This document shows positions 58,312 to 64,000 of a DNA stretch of 64,000 nucleotides, piece after piece. This DNA comes from Paragonimus skrjabini miyazakii (Eukaryota; Platyhelminthes; Trematoda; Plagiorchiida; Troglotrematidae). Made by a program: the position numbers and the translations under genes. The stretch spans positions 266,855 through 330,854 of the forward strand of contig JTDE01000190.1 of assembly GCA_014338405.1 (NCBI GenBank), read 5' to 3'. The notes beneath the pieces are model-generated. The model saw only the letters and a list, made by a program, of their open reading frames with translations. It was not told the DNA's origin and made no database searches. Position 1 is the first letter of the stretch. Each line of letters begins with the position of its first letter.

Positions 58312-61300
58312 CAACTAATTTCATATTTATTGTGTTGTATTTGGCCTGAAGATGTTACACAGGAATCTGACTAAGGTTCATTGTGTAATCTAGAGTGAAG
58401 CTGTAAAGAACATATCCCGAATTAACCAAGACCACAAGACGACCGAAAATGACTGTTACTATATACAATATTTATTTATACGCCGTTCATCCGGGTTATG
58501 AGTGCAATGGTTTGTGTACAACATATATGTTATGACTGTTCGCTGGGTTAATTCTGAATAAACCACAGTATTTCAATCTTACACATGAGCCTGGCCGGTC
58601 CGCATTACGGCTCGAATCTCATTTGACCAAAGCAATGATAAGGAATATTCTGGAAGGACGTACTAGGTATAGGACGACGGAATGCTTTTGGTAGAAACAA
58701 GGATTCATTGAGGCTATTGGTTGTGTAAATGCCAGTCGACCCCAAGTACTCTTAGATTTAAAACGATAAGAAAAAATGATTTACTAATAGACTGTAGTGA
58801 TTGAACGACTCCAAACAGGTCTCATTTGTTCGCTCTTTCAGTTGCCGAATGAAGGTTGGTTGCAAGCGCAGGGTGTTTTAGAGTACACGGTATGATTAAA
58901 GGTATAAAGTTTTCTACCAGCCACCTGAAGGTCTTAAGTTCATTCTAGTTCGATTGTCGTCTGGTTATCCTTTCGTGGAGTACCTCTTTCCTAGTTGACA
59001 GTTTTTAAAGCATAATAATTTGCACTATATTTTCGTCGACTGAAAGAAGTCTTCGATCCATTTAGTCAACTAGCCAAAGTATTGACAACCCATTTGGACC
59101 TTAATCTGATGTTTTCATGCGTTTACAGACAAACGTAAATTGAGTGGCCTGTCCCGTGATATGCTAGTCACCCGAAGCCAAACAAGACGAACAAATAAAT
59201 GCAACATCAGGTTTTGTGCAATTGCGGTTACGTATATCGATGTACACACGGCGTATTATCACAATGCAGCTCTTTAGAAACTTCACATGGTTGTGGTTTT
59301 TTTCTAAGGAACGAGGTGAGGATTTCAATTTTAATCCACGACGGCTATGAACAAACTTGCTTACTTGTCAATTCAAGGCTAATCCTTATTTTATCTGTTC
59401 GATAAATGATTTTTTACACCGGGTATTCTAGTAGAAAGGATACATTTGTTACTGTTTTGTGAATAAATATCATTATTCCTGTTGTGAATGAATACTCACT
59501 AGAGAAGATTATCTATAGAATTAAGACATCTTCACAGCTTACTCCTATTAACGCTGAGATCCTGTTAAGCTTACTTTTGTGCACACGGACATACAGAGAG
59601 AAATGAATGATCAAGATAAATATTCCTAGGACAAAGATTTACTTGTCTTGACAATAAAGTCGATTTATCTTATGCATGTTGTTCCGAATATTCACCTTAC
59701 CCTACACAGCCATCCACCTTATTTCTCCTATGAATTAATCTTGAGTACAGATAAGTTTTCCTGTTTGAGTGAAAAAGATAATTGATTCCTTTATTAAGGA
59801 CGTTAATTACTTGTCTGCTTTCCCAAGAACATCTCATCGTTGCCCCGGTTTTGGATATGCACAAATAGCAAATTTGAGTAGGTTAGTTCTCATAGGTCTC
59901 TCTTGCCTCTTACCTTATGGACATTGTGAATCAAAGAACCTGTGGTAAGTGGTCACAAAAAGGTTTTCTGATGGAGTTTATTTGTGCTTTTCAATGTTTG
60001 ACTGAATTGTCAATAAACTAAGTGAAATCAGTGGGGATCGAAAACTAATGCTGTTGAAAATCTTCGCCATACTTGAAATCTCATTCTTAATCCCAGCTTG
60101 ACCTTCCGCTCACGAGCTACAAGCGTAATTTCGTTGCATGTTTGAACATAACCACGGAAATTTTACTAGAAATTAAGTCCCGTCTGCAGTCTCTCTTTTG
60201 TTCTTATTCTTCAGGTTTCCGTGGTTGTGTGGCAGTAAAGCATTATGTCGACAACTCATACGTTTGTTTTCGATGAGGACGTTTGTAGTATCTATTAATG
60301 AAGCTCTCATCCACTAGACCACAAGTCCCGCCACGAAGAGTGAATCACAGATATACCGCAATCTCTGTTCTTACAAGTCCTGAGTTCTGTCATTGCGGTG
60401 TGTTGGTGTTATGATGGATAGCGCTACTCAATGATATATGTATAAATAACCGATGGATGTGGACAGGCTCGACAGTCCAACAAACAGATAAACCAAAATA
60501 ATGCCCACAGGACCGCCTGTATAGTGGCTAGTAGACAGGCTGGTGAAACGTATCTCACCGTTCGGATCGTGCTCTAACTATTTCGACTGAGTCTACAAGA
60601 GAACAGGACGAGTGACAGTGCATGACAGTGCACAGGAAATGTAGAGCTACTGAGCAACTTGTTTTGGTGAAAATCGGTGGAATGCGACTTCTCTGTTCAC
60701 TTAGATGATCGTGATGTGATATTCTATCTAGCAAACTCTACTCCATCGTAAATTCTCCTTTCATTGTTTTTGACCGTGCAGGCTACCTTTGAACTTCTGC
60801 GAAAATAAAGGTTGTTGAATTTACAAGGTATGCGCAACGCAATAGTGAAGAGTAGTTCCAGCGGTACCACTCATTTCTCTTTAATACGAGGTAACTCCCA
60901 ACGGTTGTTGACTGGTATAGGTCAGAGTACGCTGATTCATAAATTAACCAACTCTCCCGCTTTGCCAAGAGTAACATTTAAACTAACATTTAACCACTTA
61001 TTATGAGTACGTTTGGGCAATACAGTCAGACATACCACACGTTCCATCTAAGGGATGGGTTTTGCTGCGAGTTTTTACAGTGTAATTAAGATCAACATGT
61101 CTTATCCTGCTCTGTTCATATCGTGTTATCTAAGTATTGCATGAAATTCAATACACTGGCCAAATAAACAGCGATAGCCAGAAAACTTGTAGCTTTGGAT
61201 TCCTTTCTGAATTTCTTAATTTTATCATACAGTAAAAGTAATACTGGAATACGCAATTAAGTGATCAACCCAGTTCCATCAATTCGTGGGCATTATTTGC

Positions 61301-61740
61301 CGTTAAACTCCTCCACAATTCCGGATGTGACCATTCCACACCAATTCACCTCCGACGGTACGATAGGAGAGAATCAACAGTGCAAATTTTCTGTTTCAAA
61401 ATCACTCTTGATGAGGTTTTTGTAGTATACTACTCAGTATAACTTTTCAGTGATATGATACAGGTAGAGGTAACAGTAATAGTGCATTAGGTTTTATTAG
61501 CTATACCAACGTTCCACGTACATTGCCCATTAATTCGTCATAAGCTGATTTGTGGGTAAAATTTCCGCATTTTTCCCATACGTTTTTGGTTTCGGTAAAC
61601 GGTTGATTTCATTTTAAGTCCAAAGTTATAACACTGAAAAATAAATTCAAGAACTAGTAATGATCTCACGGTTTTGATTTATGAAAGTCGCTGAATCAAA
61701 CAGCGCAATCTACGTTAATATACAAGTTGGTAGATTTTTG
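58312..61740. other. No recognised gene
   Basis: Just after the Penelope-like frame, 58350-58420 has a weak hammerhead-like layout (see findings). Beyond it, only short unmatched open frames are present. Confidence 0.4.
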
Positions 61741-61926
61741 ATTATTTGATGGGAGAATTTTTAAGTTTGAGTTACTCTTTTAAGGCAAATCTAATTCCTG
61801 AAACCGCCATTAAACTTATAAACATTTGTTTGTCTTTAAAAAACGTTTATTCACTATTTTGTTACCACCACACTGTATTTCTGATGAGAACTCGGAGATT
61901 TGGTTTATTTCAATTTTCACATCGTC

Positions 61927-61968
61927 CACAATTGATCGCAACTGATGCGACAGTTGCGATCAATTGTG
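61927..61968. repeat. Perfect 18-bp palindrome made of inverted SINE tails
   Basis: CACAATTGATCGCAACTG (61927-61944) and its exact reverse complement (61951-61968) flank a 6-base loop, ATGCGA. Both arms match the unique tail of the hammerhead SINE, in opposite orientations, and looser homology continues outwards on both sides (TATTTCAATTT). It lies inside a meaningless open frame (61746-62099). Confidence 0.85.
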
Positions 61969-62099
61969 TTCAAATTGAAATAGACTGTATTTGCCAAACT
62001 GATGGAACAGAGTCAGACTCATTTGTGTTTGGTCATTTGCTTAGAAATACGTCCACCTTACATTTGTTTCTCATTCACAGACGTGCATTAGCCGATTAA

Positions 62100-64000
62100 T
62101 CTCCCCTATTTTTAGAAATTCAGTAGTCTTAAGTTATCAAATATTGAGCATTTATAATAAATCAGTCATCGTTTTATCAGCGGTTTTATTCGTACTGCAT
62201 TGATTTCATTTTTCTGCTACTGTCTTAAGTACGTTATCTCCAGTTTTACTCCAGTTGTGTCTACCAAAACAAATTGAGGGGAGATTTCAACAGGACAATG
62301 CTGCAGGATATTCCCAATGACGTTCTGTCAAATATGTTTGAACACAGACTATGCGACTGCATATATAGCAAAGTATAACTAGCAATAGATGACTAAATGA
62401 TGATATTTTGGAACATACGTAAATGTGTACAGGCAAAATCAAGACATTATATCACGTATATCACAGCATATTACGTGATAAATATAGATCGACAATCAAG
62501 CAAGAATACAAGTTTGCGTTGAACAGCCCAACAGTTACAGGACGAAACTATCTTCTGATGTCCGCTACCGCATCATTAAGGTCAGAGTGCTTATCACTTA
62601 CTGTTGTAAATATCGAGTAGGTCAGAATCATGTAGTTGAGATTGACTTATCGTGAGAGTGCGGGTGTGAGCAAACTTAAATAATGACTATTCAAGATCAT
62701 GGAATTTTGATGTTTTTAACAAACTAATTGGTTTTATCAACCTGGTTGTAATCGCTTGTGCCGTTGCCAAACAACGCTACCTAGCGATTGTCCACAATAC
62801 TGATCAAGGGCTTACAGGTAATTTCCGAAAAGCAATCCAGAACTACGTCTTCATCATCCAGGGAACTGACTTTACTACTTCAAAGCTATCCATTCTTTTT
62901 GAGCAAACTTGCACAAACGACGGCTGCATATCTAGATGACTGAAAATCCGGTAGCACTAGGCTGTCATTCCAAACAATGCAGTCACAACGTCTGAGTCAC
63001 ACCATCATTGGAAGTAATCTTTTGCTATGAGTAGATGTCATCTGGGAAAGTTTTACCGCAGCACATTGACGCTGCCCTGCCATACTGACGAGGAGAAAAA
63101 GATGAGCGGTATTTATAGGTTATGACAAATGCAGTCACCTTGGCGAAAAAGCCACGTTGTGCACCGCTGAAATCGCTTGAGGACTACCAAATTTTTTGCT
63201 GTAGAGTGAATGAATGTAAGCCTACGGGAGATGGCTACACTATTACGGAGACAGAAAATCTGTGCTTGCTATTTCCTTAGTGGTCCATATCCACGATTAT
63301 GCACCGGTAGAAGAAACTGATCATCTGCTATGTCTAGGCGAGACATGCACTAGAACTACCGATTGACGCCAAATACATTATCTGTTTTTCTTCAGAGGTA
63401 TGTAGCTGGCTTGCACCATAATTTGGCATTAGCTTTTCAAAGAACGTTTTGAGTACTTTCTTCGGTTCGAGTAACGAAGTATCTCAAATACGAACAAACT
63501 CTACGCGGCGTAAAGTGGATAGATCATTGCGCCCCAAGTGCATCCTAGTAATATTTAGTAGGGAATGGAAAGTTAGTGTGGATGGCCTTAAAGCAGAAAT
63601 CTTTTATAGAAGGTAACGTGAATTTGTAAAAGTTTTAGTGGCAGATAATCGCTGAAGATTTTGTCGCCTGTAATGCTTTGGATTGGACTAGTTTCACAAT
63701 ACTTGCTGGTGAACAATAGTTTCATTCCCGTCTAAGTTCAACAAGCACTTTTCATTGCCAGTTATATGGTCAGATACCAGCGGTACTCAATAACCAGTAA
63801 GAAAGTGACCATATAAATTTGATCATCCATGCAGTTCCTATATTGTGAAATCTGTGTATTGTAGAGATTTGCTTAGTTTTGCTTGCAAACGATGTTTCAT
63901 TTTTGTACAACAACCTTTTGTATCACCTTTGCATTTTGTTGAAGTTGATAAAAGTGACCTTGCAATTCAATACAAATTTTGTGCACATCAGTCTGCTCTT
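62100..64000. other. No recognised gene
   Basis: No coding, RNA or known-repeat signal was found to the end of the window. Confidence 0.4.

Noticed and set aside
58345..58425. Functional hammerhead after the third Penelope-like copy
   Set aside because: The GAAA box is missing; it is reported only as a possible relic.
61746..62099. 117-codon plus-strand open frame
   Set aside because: The frame runs straight through the palindromic SINE fragment and has no recognisable motif.

Overview
The window looks like nuclear DNA of a flatworm, most likely a digenean trematode. It is A+T-rich, gene-poor, intron-rich and full of old retroelement copies. The retroelements are Penelope-like elements, Ty3/Gypsy relics, a non-LTR retrotransposon tail and a tRNA-derived SINE with a hammerhead ribozyme, of the kind known as Sm-alpha in schistosomes. 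The species cannot be named from the sequence alone.

One host gene is clear. It lies on the minus strand from about 35.4 kb down to 19.65 kb and encodes a GLIS-family (Gli-similar) transcription factor with five C2H2 zinc fingers. Four exons join exactly in phase 0 at GT-AG junctions: 35393-34702, 33009-32824, 25916-25755 and 20131 down to about 19652. The upstream N-terminal exon(s) were not found. The C-terminus may end at 19652 or continue into further exons. Its introns have collected retroelements: a Penelope-like element at 20.9-22.05 kb, SINE copies at 27.9 and 30.8-31.6 kb, and a putative solo LTR at 31.6-32.06 kb.

Region by region: 0.54-2.06 kb, decayed Gypsy element (gag, RNase H, integrase zinc-binding part). 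4.76-6.48 kb, decayed non-LTR reverse transcriptase on the minus strand. About 9.36 kb, an isolated aspartic-protease-like motif. 11.60-12.65 kb, Penelope-like GIY-YIG remnant between ~170-bp inverted repeats, each with a hammerhead-like fold. 12.7-19.6 kb, no recognised gene. 19.65-35.4 kb, the GLIS gene. 40.6-41.43 kb, decayed Gypsy integrase on the minus strand. 47-55.3 kb, more SINE copies. 57.54-58.32 kb, a 70-bp hairpin followed by a third Penelope-like remnant. 58.4-64 kb, mostly unexplained apart from a palindromic SINE fragment at 61.93 kb.

The most interesting system is the ribozyme-bearing repeat family. Its SINE unit (tRNA-like promoter, hammerhead ribozyme, unique tail) occurs as a ~433-bp head-to-tail tandem. 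Two 5'-truncated copies begin within about two bases of the predicted self-cleavage site, one of them inside a 10-bp target duplication. This suggests that self-cleaved RNA has been reverse-transcribed into the genome. All alignments and folds were done by eye.
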